Below are positions 1 to 5,746 of a stretch of DNA of 5,746 nucleotides, piece by piece; the stretch's first letter is position 1, and each line of letters starts with the position of its first letter. The stretch is taken from NCBI GenBank assembly GCA_021774205.1, contig JAJFJI010000337.1, positions 1 through 5,746 of the forward strand, written 5' to 3'. The DNA is from Nitrosomonas sp. GTDB taxonomy: Bacteria > Pseudomonadota > Gammaproteobacteria > Burkholderiales > Nitrosomonadaceae. A program made the translations under genes and the position numbers. The notes beneath the pieces are model-generated. The model had not been told where the DNA came from. It was given only the letters and a program-made list of their open reading frames with translations, and did no database searches.

Positions 1-1
1 T

Positions 2-355
2 TCACCGAATATTCGCGTGGGAGACTTCTCTGAGTTTGGCCAGCATTGCTTAATTCATGCAGATGTGTCGCTGGGTTCTTACGTAATTATGGGGCCAAAC
101 GTCAAAATTTATACGCGAAATCATATTTTCAGTGATTTAACACAGCCAATCGCACTGCAAGGAAAAAGCTCAGCGCCTACAAAAATTGGAGATGATGTTT
201 GGATCGGTGCAAACGTTGTGATCACTGCGGGAGTGAATGTTGGCGGTCACTCAATTATTGGCGCAGGTTCAATTGTCACTAAAGACATCCCTGACTATGC
301 AATCGTTGGTGGGAATCCAGCAAAAGTTATTAGGTATAGAAATACAAGTGAATAA
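2..355 (+). CDS. Hexapeptide-repeat (left-handed beta-helix) O-acyltransferase, 3' part
   Basis: This is the C-terminal 117 residues of an acyltransferase that probably moves an acetyl group from acetyl-CoA to a sugar hydroxyl during polysaccharide or lipopolysaccharide synthesis in the cytoplasm. The frame is open to the left edge, so the true start lies outside; the GTG at 17 is internal to a repeat and is not a credible start. Imperfect hexapeptide repeats ([LIV]-G-x4 type) run through the fragment, for example around residues 22-36 and from IGDDVWIGANVVI to IGAGSIV. The R-N-H at visible residues 39-41 supplies the likely catalytic histidine. The ending, with DIPDYAIVGGNPAKVIRYR, is the usual C-terminal coil of maltose-acetyltransferase/WbbJ-like enzymes. 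Family membership is clear; the acceptor sugar is not. The stop codon overlaps the start of the sulfotransferase gene, suggesting one operon. Confidence 0.9.
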   Translation, partial: SPNIRVGDFSEFGQHCLIHADVSLGSYVIMGPNVKIYTRNHIFSDLTQPIALQGKSSAPTKIGDDVWIGANVVITAGVNVGGHSIIGAGSIVTKDIPDYAIVGGNPAKVIRYRNTSE

Positions 356-1223
356 TGTGATTTACCTGATGGGTGCTGGTCGTAGTGGCACCACTGCATT
401 AGCAACATTTCTTGGTAACTCTCGAAATATTTTTAATGCTGGAGAACTGCACCAGTTAAACGAGCATATTATTAAAGGAAAGAACTGTTCGTGTGGCAAT
501 CCTCTTTCAGAATGTGGGTTTTGGTCAAAGGTGTTTATAAAAAACAACTATTCTAGCCATGACATTATAAGGTATGTTTATTCTCGAGATTGTGATATTG
601 AAAGACACGGTTCTATAGTAAAACATTTGCTTAATCGATATCCTCGCAAAGACCTAGAAAATTATATAGGTTGCCAAGAGACGCTTTTTGCGGCTTTATG
701 CGAGATTTCTGGTAAATCGTATATCATTGACTCTTCGAAATATATTGGGAGAGCGCTTGCACTAAGAAAATTAAATCGAATGAATTTTAGAATTATTTAT
801 GTGGTACGTGATGTAAGAGGTGTTATCCACTCATTCGGTAAGAACGTCCAAACATCGCGTTCTCCTTTTAGTGCGATTTTGTATTACTCAATTATAAATA
901 TAGTTGGTGAGTTGGTATACAGATTGCTGCCTAAGTATATGATCATGAAGGTATGTTATGAGCATTTCATTGAGAAGCCACATAGTGTACTGGATGAAAT
1001 ATCAAACTTTTTAGAGCTTAATCTCTCTGAGGTTAAAGATCGTATTTCTAATAATTCTGATTTTTCAGTTGGTCATATAATTGGAGGAAATCGTCTAAAA
1101 ACAGAAGGGAAAATTAAATTTAGAAAAGACTTAGAGTGGCGTAAAAGCTGTACGAAATCAAGGTCTGTTTTTTATTACATTCTGACATTACCATTGATGC
1201 TGATAAACAGATTTAAACTATGA
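348..1223 (+). CDS. PAPS-dependent sulfotransferase family protein
   Basis: The 291-residue product probably transfers sulfate from PAPS to a carbohydrate or other small acceptor. Visible signatures, numbered from the GTG at 348, are the 5'-phosphosulfate-binding P-loop GAGRSGTT (residues 9-16), a Cys-rich C-S-C-G-x-P-L-S-E-C stretch (47-56) common in bacterial sulfotransferases, D-S-S-K (128-131), and the 3'-phosphate-binding region with strand IIYVVRDVRGVIHSF (149-163). Near the end, GHIIGGNRL followed by a basic stretch (242-266) matches the family's C-terminal PAPS/acceptor region. No ATG precedes the P-loop in frame. GTG 348 overlaps the acyltransferase stop by 8 bases, GTG 357 is the alternative, and neither has a good Shine-Dalgarno sequence, so coupling to upstream translation is likely. 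The frame is open back to 237, but that part overlaps the acyltransferase and resembles no sulfotransferase. The acceptor is unknown. Confidence 0.88.
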   Translation: MNNVIYLMGAGRSGTTALATFLGNSRNIFNAGELHQLNEHIIKGKNCSCGNPLSECGFWSKVFIKNNYSSHDIIRYVYSRDCDIERHGSIVKHLLNRYPRKDLENYIGCQETLFAALCEISGKSYIIDSSKYIGRALALRKLNRMNFRIIYVVRDVRGVIHSFGKNVQTSRSPFSAILYYSIINIVGELVYRLLPKYMIMKVCYEHFIEKPHSVLDEISNFLELNLSEVKDRISNNSDFSVGHIIGGNRLKTEGKIKFRKDLEWRKSCTKSRSVFYYILTLPLMLINRFKL

Positions 1224-2254
1224 TGAATGTTTTTTTGACCTTTGATTACGAATTATATTTTGGCAGTCGGAGTGGGTCATGTCAAAAGTCGATTATAGAG
1301 CCTGTCGAGGCACTGCTGTCTATTCTTGATAGCTATGATGTAAAGGCAACATTCTTTGTGGATGCTGGTTATCTCTGTAAATTGGAAGAATATTCGAATA
1401 TTTCTGATAAGGTCAAGTCTGAGTTTCACGTGATTAAAAATAATATTCAGAGGCTTTACGGCGAAGGCCATAGTATTCAACTCCATATTCATCCACATTG
1501 GGAGGATTGCTCTTTCAAGGATGGAGAGTGGGTGATGGATACTAGCAGATTTAGGCTTGCATCTTTTTGTGATAAGGATGTGAAAAGCATAGTGGGGCGG
1601 TATAAAGAACAGCTGGTATCTGTAGTTGATGATGCTGAGCATGTGTTTGCCTATCGTGCTGGAGGTTGGTGCATTCAGCCATTTGATAAGATTAAGAATG
1701 CATTGTTAGAGAATAAGATTTGGCTCGATAGTACCTTGTATTTTAATGGAAAGTCTAACTCTGAGACTCACTGTTTCAACTTCTGTGGGATGCCAAATAA
1801 ATTAAGCTATCATTTTGAAGATGATCCACTCGTAGAATGTGAATATGGAAAGTTTCTTGAGGTGCCTATTTCTTCCTATAAGGTGCCTGCACTTTTTTTT
1901 TGGAAATTGTTGGTTGCAAAAAAGCTCGGGGGTCGTTTGCATACGACTTATGGCGATGGGAGTGCGGCAGGAGCAGGGATTCTTGATAAACTACGAATGT
2001 TACTGATGCCAACTCACTCGGTTGTTTCTGTCGATGGGTACAAATCATCATTTTTAGCTGATGCATTTGATCATTATTGTGAGCATTTTTCAGGAGGGGA
2101 GTTCGTTGTCATTGGTCACCCAAAAGCATTTTCACAATACTCACTATCTAAATTAGATAGTTTCTTAGCCTATAATACAAAAAATCATAGTTTTGGCACA
2201 TTTACACCAAATTATTTTGCGAGGTTCAAAAATAACGGGATCAACAAATTATAA
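1220..2254 (+). CDS. CE4/NodB-fold polysaccharide deacetylase-like protein
   Basis: A 344-residue protein resembling the CE4 (NodB homology) deacetylases found in polysaccharide and LPS gene clusters (the WalW-like/uncharacterised CE4 group). Expected role: metal-dependent removal of N- or O-acetyl groups from a sugar or glycan intermediate. Motif 1 is TFDYE (Asp9, Glu11) near the N-terminus instead of the classical TFDD. ATFFVDAGYL (43-52) is the typical second strand. QLHIHPHW (87-94) supplies the metal histidines (His89 and His93 fit HxxxH). YRAGGW (145-150) gives the motif-3 arginine, and Asp170 and His300 are candidate late-motif residues. There is no signal peptide, so it is probably cytoplasmic. 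The start ATG overlaps the sulfotransferase stop as ATGA; the second ATG at 1223 is also possible. No clear Shine-Dalgarno sequence is present, which fits coupled translation. The fold is fairly certain, the substrate unknown. Confidence 0.82.
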   Translation: MMNVFLTFDYELYFGSRSGSCQKSIIEPVEALLSILDSYDVKATFFVDAGYLCKLEEYSNISDKVKSEFHVIKNNIQRLYGEGHSIQLHIHPHWEDCSFKDGEWVMDTSRFRLASFCDKDVKSIVGRYKEQLVSVVDDAEHVFAYRAGGWCIQPFDKIKNALLENKIWLDSTLYFNGKSNSETHCFNFCGMPNKLSYHFEDDPLVECEYGKFLEVPISSYKVPALFFWKLLVAKKLGGRLHTTYGDGSAAGAGILDKLRMLLMPTHSVVSVDGYKSSFLADAFDHYCEHFSGGEFVVIGHPKAFSQYSLSKLDSFLAYNTKNHSFGTFTPNYFARFKNNGINKL

Positions 2255-2740
2255 AACTGTAACATCTCGCCTTACCTACTCGGGCACCGCCAAGATCACC
2301 TGCAAAAGGCAGTGAACTCATCGAGCTAGTCTGATTCCAAATAGCTGTCTGTCATTTTCGGCTCCCTTCCTGATAATTTCCCTTGGCTTTTTTCGCTTGA
2401 AGCACCAAAAGCATCTAAATCCTTGGCTTTTTGTGCTGATTGCGTCGAAATTACGTGTTTTTTTATTGTTTGTCAGTGGCTTGACAGCCAATACAGCTTC
2501 CAGTCTACTTCAGCTTGTCTTCCTTTACCCCATCCTTATTCTTTTCGTTTTCGACATCGAGAAACGGATCGATATATTATAGGTTCTCGCTTTATCCCGG
2601 ATTATTTCCGCGCTTTCAAATAGCTCCTGAAACTAATGGCGTTATGTCCGATCGCTCAGCATATTCCCCTTGTTCTTATGTTTCTCAACAATCTCGTCAC
2701 ATTGTGCGCCTATTTGTTTTCTTTTTGAGACTAACTAAAT
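2255..2740. other. Non-coding or decayed segment without a recognisable gene
   Basis: About 490 bases at roughly 40% GC (25 of 60 at 2461-2520). The + strand frames here (61-75 codons) are rich in Phe, Ser and Leu, overlap one another and match nothing I recognise. On the minus strand there are several short, plausible-looking stretches in different frames interrupted by stops, for example a peptide containing LSDRT and FQELFESAEIIRDKA around 2560-2690 and another containing AQKAKDLDAFGASSEKSQ around 2380-2440. This pattern is what a decayed minus-strand gene would look like, but I cannot name the family. No convincing terminator follows the deacetylase stop at 2254. Confidence 0.4.
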
Positions 2741-2990
2741 AGTTATGAAACGTATAGTTATATTTAATGTACAGAAACTTGTCTGGGATTGCCAACAGCT
2801 CTTCTTCCAGTGATTTTTTAAAAAACTATTCTAACTAAAAGATATTATAGGTTAAAAAAATTATAGGTATGTGTTTTCTTAAACGATCTCGTTGAAGTTG
2901 CTTTTTTCTATGGAATCTATTTTATAAGTTTCACTAAAGTTAAGAGAAAAAATGCCAATATTGAATAGTACAGAAAAATAAATTATAAAT

Positions 2991-3022
2991 TCTACATTTA
3001 GCCTAATAGATCTAAATGTAGA
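2991..3022. repeat. Inverted repeat with 11-bp perfect arms
   Basis: The arm TCTACATTTAG (2991-3001) is the exact reverse complement of CTAAATGTAGA (3012-3022), separated by 10 bases. No run of T follows on either side, so it does not look like a standard intrinsic terminator. It lies about 115 bases upstream of the RTX start and could be a regulator-binding dyad or a stable RNA hairpin. Confidence 0.7.
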
Positions 3023-3066
3023 TAATCATAATTTTAATTAATAGAACTTACATGCTAATTATTTTT

Positions 3067-3072
3067 TATACT
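3067..3072 (+). promoter_or_regulatory. Candidate -10 element for the RTX gene
   Basis: TATACT matches the sigma-70 -10 consensus at 5 of 6 positions. A good -35 is not visible at the expected distance (about 3044-3049), so this would be a weak or activator-dependent promoter. It would give a 5' leader of roughly 55-60 bases containing the 14-bp palindrome. In DNA this AT-rich such matches also occur by chance. Confidence 0.25.
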
Positions 3073-3090
3073 CTATTGAATTCACAGCGA

Positions 3091-3104
3091 TACTTAATTA
3101 AGTA
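3091..3104. promoter_or_regulatory. 14-bp perfect palindrome, possible operator
   Basis: TACTTAATTAAGTA reads the same on both strands. It ends 32 bases before the RTX ATG and 20 bases before its Shine-Dalgarno sequence, a position suited to a repressor or activator dimer site. The binding protein is unknown and no regulator gene is in the window. Confidence 0.45.
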
Positions 3105-3124
3105 AAGTCTCAGATATTATCTTT

Positions 3125-3130
3125 AAGGAG
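3125..3130 (+). promoter_or_regulatory. Ribosome binding site of the RTX gene
   Basis: AAGGAG lies 6 bases before the ATG at 3137, a near-ideal Shine-Dalgarno sequence and spacing. It fixes the start of the RTX gene and is far stronger than anything seen before the left-hand genes. Confidence 0.85.
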
Positions 3131-3136
3131 CGAATA

Positions 3137-4225
3137 ATGGATAACACTGTAACGGTTGGTTTTAGCAACAATGGTCAAGCATCTCACTACGTTGTTGATA
3201 ACACTTTTCTCGCGAACGAGCTTGCTGTTGGTGCAATCCTTGGATCAACATTCACCTCAGAAAATGTAACCGGAGGCGTATTAAGCTCTCCCTACACTAT
3301 CCCAGGAACGACGGTTGCTGCTGGTGGAGACGTAGTAGCTGATTATATAACCACCTCTTCGGAAGACGAGGCTTATAAATTTGAAGCCGATGGCTGGAAC
3401 AAAGTTAAAAATATAACAGTAGAGGGCGTCGGCGTTAACGCCATTTTGTTTATCGCGGATAATTTTGTTCATGCTGATATTGATTTCTCAGGCGTAACGG
3501 AGACAGTAGAGCTTCGTATATTTGATGTAAAAAGAGGAAATTATTTAACCGGTGATGGTGACGATCGTATTGAAATCACGAGCGCTACAAATATGTCTGG
3601 CCCCCTGCCAAATCTTGATAATATTAACGCTGTCTGGTCAAATATTCATAATATTAACTCTGGCGATGGCGATGATATTGTCATTTTAGGAAAAGGCGAT
3701 GACGCTTTAATAGCAACCAGCATCGTTAACACTACAGATGGCCGCTTTACGACAGTAAATGCTGATCTAGGCAATGGTGATGATGTCTATTCTTCTACAA
3801 GTGGCGCTCTACGCACCATGGATAATGTGGATGGTGGAAGTGGTAATGACTCGATATTTACAGGCGCTGGCGATGACATCATTAAAGGCGGTGGAGATAA
3901 TGGTACACTCTTTGAAATAAGTGACGCTTTATATGAATTAGTTGCAGAAGGAGATCGCCTCTTTGGTGGAACAGGAAGCGATGAATTTATATATAATGCT
4001 GGAGATGGTTTTGGTTTGATTGGTGATGGTTTTGATCACATACTCGATTTTGAAGATGCTGATGTTTTAACTCTATTTCTTCAAAACGTTGGTGATACGG
4101 TTGAAACAGAACTCGTCACATTACAAACCACTGCTAGCGACGTATCAGGGACAATGGTTTCTATTAATGGCAGCGCTTCAGTCTTTCTTGAAGATTACAC
4201 GAATATAGTCGATATATTTGTATGA
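3137..4225 (+). CDS. RTX-type calcium-binding protein, probable type I secretion substrate
   Basis: A 362-residue protein with degenerate hemolysin-type GGxGxDxU calcium-binding repeats: GDGDD (139-143), GDGDD then GKGDD (176-189), GNGDD (212-216), GGSGNDSIFTGAGDDIIKGGG (233-253) and GGTGSDEF (277-284). The last is followed by a stretch ending HILDFEDADVLTL (301-313), like the C-terminal RTX domains of serralysin-type proteins. It is strongly acidic (about 40 Asp against 12 Lys plus Arg), has no cysteine and no N-terminal signal peptide, all usual for type I exported proteins. The C-terminus is D-I-F-V, an acidic residue followed by hydrophobic ones, the terminal motif known in protease-type ABC export substrates. 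The first ~130 residues show no catalytic motif I recognise. Exporter genes are absent here. The gene stands alone between AT-rich DNA and an IS66 remnant. Secretion and calcium binding are inferred; enzymatic or toxic activity is not supported. Confidence 0.88.
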   Translation: MDNTVTVGFSNNGQASHYVVDNTFLANELAVGAILGSTFTSENVTGGVLSSPYTIPGTTVAAGGDVVADYITTSSEDEAYKFEADGWNKVKNITVEGVGVNAILFIADNFVHADIDFSGVTETVELRIFDVKRGNYLTGDGDDRIEITSATNMSGPLPNLDNINAVWSNIHNINSGDGDDIVILGKGDDALIATSIVNTTDGRFTTVNADLGNGDDVYSSTSGALRTMDNVDGGSGNDSIFTGAGDDIIKGGGDNGTLFEISDALYELVAEGDRLFGGTGSDEFIYNAGDGFGLIGDGFDHILDFEDADVLTLFLQNVGDTVETELVTLQTTASDVSGTMVSINGSASVFLEDYTNIVDIFV

Positions 4226-4237
4226 GGTAAACAAACT

Positions 4238-4560
4238 CTACTCGCCCCATACATTATGAGCTTCATCCGCCAATGCGATTTGAATGCCGCGATAAGTGGG
4301 TTATATCCCTTGCTGGCCATGGATTGCAGATAGCTTGAAATTCGGCAGTAGGCATGTGCATATTCGCTTGTCCTGAAACAGCCCGCAACCTTTTGTTTAA
4401 CCTTTGACATTCTTAGATCCCGCTCAGTTCTGTTATTGGTGAACGACACATGCGGGTCTTTAGCAAACAACAGTACCGCGGCTTCATGAACTTTCAGTCT
4501 TTCCTAAAGGTTGTGTGCGTCAGATTTGGCAAATTTATAGTACTCCCCATCGTCAAGACC
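4238..4560 (-). pseudogene. IS66-family transposase (TnpC), C-terminal remnant
   Basis: Reading leftwards, translation gives GLDDGEYYKFAKSDAHNL, an in-frame TAG (4504-4506), then ERLKVHEAAVLLFAKDPHVS, then FTNNRTERDLRMSKVKQKV and AGCFRT, and a segment with YCRISSYLQSMASKGYNPL. The (F)TNN-x-(A/T)ERDLRM-x-KVKQK block is diagnostic for IS66 TnpC and includes the catalytic Glu. After PLIA the frame shifts near 4286; in the new frame IQIALADEAHNVWGE and a stop at 4238 follow, the normal type of C-terminus. Only about 107 of roughly 500 codons remain, with one nonsense codon and one frameshift, so it cannot be functional. No terminal inverted repeat was identified. The AT-rich 4561-4672 to its right shows no further transposase sequence. 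Confidence 0.88.
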
Positions 4561-4672
4561 AATTTATATAAAAAATTAAGATAGAAATTCTGTATTCGTT
4601 ATAAATCTCAGGGTATAGTCTCATTCATTGCCTAAATTATTTTCGCGTATCAACTGAGCAACCGTACTGCGA

Positions 4673-5746
4673 TCAGCCGCTGAGCAGCCCCATCTCTGAG
4701 AGCTTGACAATGACCATCTCGGCGGCCTGTTCGGCCGACATGTCCGTCGTGTTTAGCCTTAGTTCCGCGTGCTCCGGCGGCTCATACGGCGAATCGATGC
4801 CGGTGAAGTTCTTGATTTGTCCCAGCCGGGCCTTGCGGTAGAGCCCCTTCGGGTCACGCTTCTCCGCCTCGGCCAGCGAGGTGTCGACGTAGACCTCGAG
4901 GAACTCACCATCATCTAGGAGTTCACGCGCCATACGTCTTTCCGCGCGAAATGGTGAAATAAACGACGCCAGGACGATCAGGCCGGCGTCCACCATCAGC
5001 TTCGACACCTCGGCAACGCGCCGGATATTCTCGACGCGATCTGCTTCAGTGAATCCAAGGTCCTTGTTAAGACCGTGACGGACGTTGTCGCCATCGAGCG
5101 TGTAAGTGTGCCGTCCCAGGGTGAGTAGCCGCTTTTCCACCAGGTTGGTGATCGTCGACTTGCCGGCACCTGACAGGCCTGTGAACCACAGTACGCAGGA
5201 CTTCTGTCCCTTCTGCGACGCGCGGACTTGCTTGTTGATATCGAGCGCTTGCCAGTGAACGTTGTCCGAACGGCGCAGGGCGAAGTGAATCAGCCCGGCG
5301 CCAACCGTGTCATTGGTCAGCTTATCGATGAAGATGAAACCGCCGGTCTCGCGGTTCTCGTCGTAGGCGTCGAACGGAATGGGTCGGTCGGTGTTGAGGT
5401 TGCAGACGCCGATCTCGTTGAGCTCGAGCTGCCTGGCCGCCACGTGCTCCATCGTGTTCACATTAACGCGATAGCGGAGATCGGTGATGCTGGCGTTGAG
5501 CATCCGTGGCCCGATCTTCATCAGGTAGGGTCGGCCCGGTAGCATGTGCTCCTCGTGCATCCAGATCATGGTCACCTGGAATTGGTCGGCCGTCCCCGGG
5601 GGTGCAGATCCGGCGGCAATCACGTCGCCCCGGCTCACGTCGATCTCGTCCTCCAGGGTCAGCGTGATGGACTGACCATCCACGGCCTCCTGTAGGTCGC
5701 CGTCTTGAGCAACGATTCGCGCGACCTTGCTTTGCCGGCCCGAGGG
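4673..5746 (-). CDS. cysNC: Bifunctional sulfate adenylyltransferase large subunit / APS kinase (CysN-CysC), 3' part
   Basis: The frame is open through the right edge and encodes the last 357 residues, so the N-terminal GTPase domain (roughly 270-280 residues in the family) is outside. Visible residues 1 to about 170 are the EF-Tu-like second and third domains of CysN, including the typical LTLEDEIDVSRGDVI (about 28-42). From about residue 180 follows a complete APS kinase: Walker A GLSGAGKST (190-198), DGDNVRHGL (218-226), FISPFRAERR (262-271), RDPKGLYRKAR (297-307) and FTGIDSPYEPP (314-324). The enzyme activates sulfate with ATP, driven by GTP hydrolysis with CysD, then phosphorylates APS to PAPS for assimilation or sulfotransferases. 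cysD would be expected upstream, beyond the right edge. The gene is about 60% GC, unlike everything to its left. The GTG at 5683 is internal. NodQ has the same architecture and cannot be told apart here. Confidence 0.95.
   Translation of the reverse strand, partial: PSGRQSKVARIVAQDGDLQEAVDGQSITLTLEDEIDVSRGDVIAAGSAPPGTADQFQVTMIWMHEEHMLPGRPYLMKIGPRMLNASITDLRYRVNVNTMEHVAARQLELNEIGVCNLNTDRPIPFDAYDENRETGGFIFIDKLTNDTVGAGLIHFALRRSDNVHWQALDINKQVRASQKGQKSCVLWFTGLSGAGKSTITNLVEKRLLTLGRHTYTLDGDNVRHGLNKDLGFTEADRVENIRRVAEVSKLMVDAGLIVLASFISPFRAERRMARELLDDGEFLEVYVDTSLAEAEKRDPKGLYRKARLGQIKNFTGIDSPYEPPEHAELRLNTTDMSAEQAAEMVIVKLSEMGLLSG

Larger units (their letters stand above)
2741..3124. other. Very AT-rich intergenic region upstream of the RTX gene
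   Basis: No open frame of useful length is present. One line (2941-3000) has only 11 G or C in 60 bases. The region holds a 12-bp TTTTTTAAAAAA tract at 2814-2825, an inverted repeat at 2991-3022 and a 14-bp palindrome at 3091-3104. Such AT-rich upstream DNA in Proteobacteria is often bound by H-NS-type silencers; that is inference from composition only. Confidence 0.6.

Noticed and set aside
237..347. Upstream extension of the sulfotransferase frame starting at ATG 237
   Set aside because: It lies wholly inside the acyltransferase coding sequence and its translation is not sulfotransferase-like; the P-loop begins only after 348.
2381..2432. 12-bp direct repeat CCTTGGCTTTTT at 2381-2392 and 2421-2432
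   Set aside because: Only two copies, short and T-rich, with dissimilar flanks; not a CRISPR or clear target-site duplication.
2397..2742. Three overlapping + strand frames of 61-75 codons, one rather hydrophobic
   Set aside because: They overlap each other, lack ribosome binding sites, show no conserved motif, and their composition (Phe, Ser, Leu) is what pyrimidine-rich non-coding DNA gives.
2574..2853. 12-bp repeat ATATTATAGGTT at 2574-2585 and 2842-2853
   Set aside because: Two AT-rich copies 268 bases apart are expected by chance in such DNA, and the flanks do not match.
3115..3120. TATTAT as a -10 element for the RTX gene
   Set aside because: Transcription would begin inside or after the Shine-Dalgarno sequence, leaving no usable leader.
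4600..4680. Possible terminator after cysNC (TCAGCGGCTGA on the minus strand)
   Set aside because: The stem is only 4 bp and no U-run follows directly.
5228..5542. 104-codon + strand frame opposite cysNC
   Set aside because: It is the antisense shadow of the GC-rich cysNC coding sequence and has no independent support.

Overview
The window looks like a stretch of a proteobacterial chromosome or large replicon: the C-terminally fused CysN-CysC protein, the IS66-type transposase remnant and the RTX-type secreted protein are all typical of Proteobacteria. The species cannot be read from the sequence. A marine or saline Gamma- or Alphaproteobacterium is a guess from the mix of families. The region is a mosaic. 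Hand counts on single 60-base lines give about 35% GC at 601-660, 18% at 2941-3000, 45% at 3841-3900 and 62% at 4801-4860.

Left part (1-2254, + strand): three tightly packed genes for modifying a surface or secreted glycan. They are the end of a left-handed beta-helix (hexapeptide repeat) O-acyltransferase, a PAPS-dependent sulfotransferase whose GTG start overlaps the acyltransferase stop, and a CE4/NodB-fold polysaccharide deacetylase-like protein that overlaps the sulfotransferase by 4 bases (ATGA). The overlaps suggest one co-transcribed, translationally coupled operon that begins upstream of the window.

Middle (2255-3136): about 880 bases with no convincing gene. The first ~490 bases hold only short, broken frames. 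The rest is very AT-rich and carries an 11-bp-arm inverted repeat and a 14-bp perfect palindrome ahead of the next gene.

3137-4225 (+): a 362-residue, cysteine-free, acidic RTX (calcium-binding GD-rich repeat) protein with a strong ribosome binding site. It ends in D-I-F-V, a C-terminus like those recognised by type I secretion systems. No ABC exporter or membrane fusion gene lies in the window.

4238-4560 (-): the decayed C-terminal fifth of an IS66-family transposase, with an in-frame stop and a frameshift, ending 12 bases from the RTX stop codon.

4673-5746 (-): a GC-rich partial cysNC gene (sulfate adenylyltransferase GTPase subunit fused to APS kinase), cut by the right edge. Its product makes PAPS, the sulfate donor that the sulfotransferase at 348-1223 needs. 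The set acyltransferase, sulfotransferase, CE4 deacetylase and CysNC/NodQ-like enzyme has the same four activities that decorate rhizobial Nod factors (NodL, NodH, NodB, NodPQ). Here they more likely serve a sulfated polysaccharide, and the base-composition break argues that cysNC and the left cluster have different histories.
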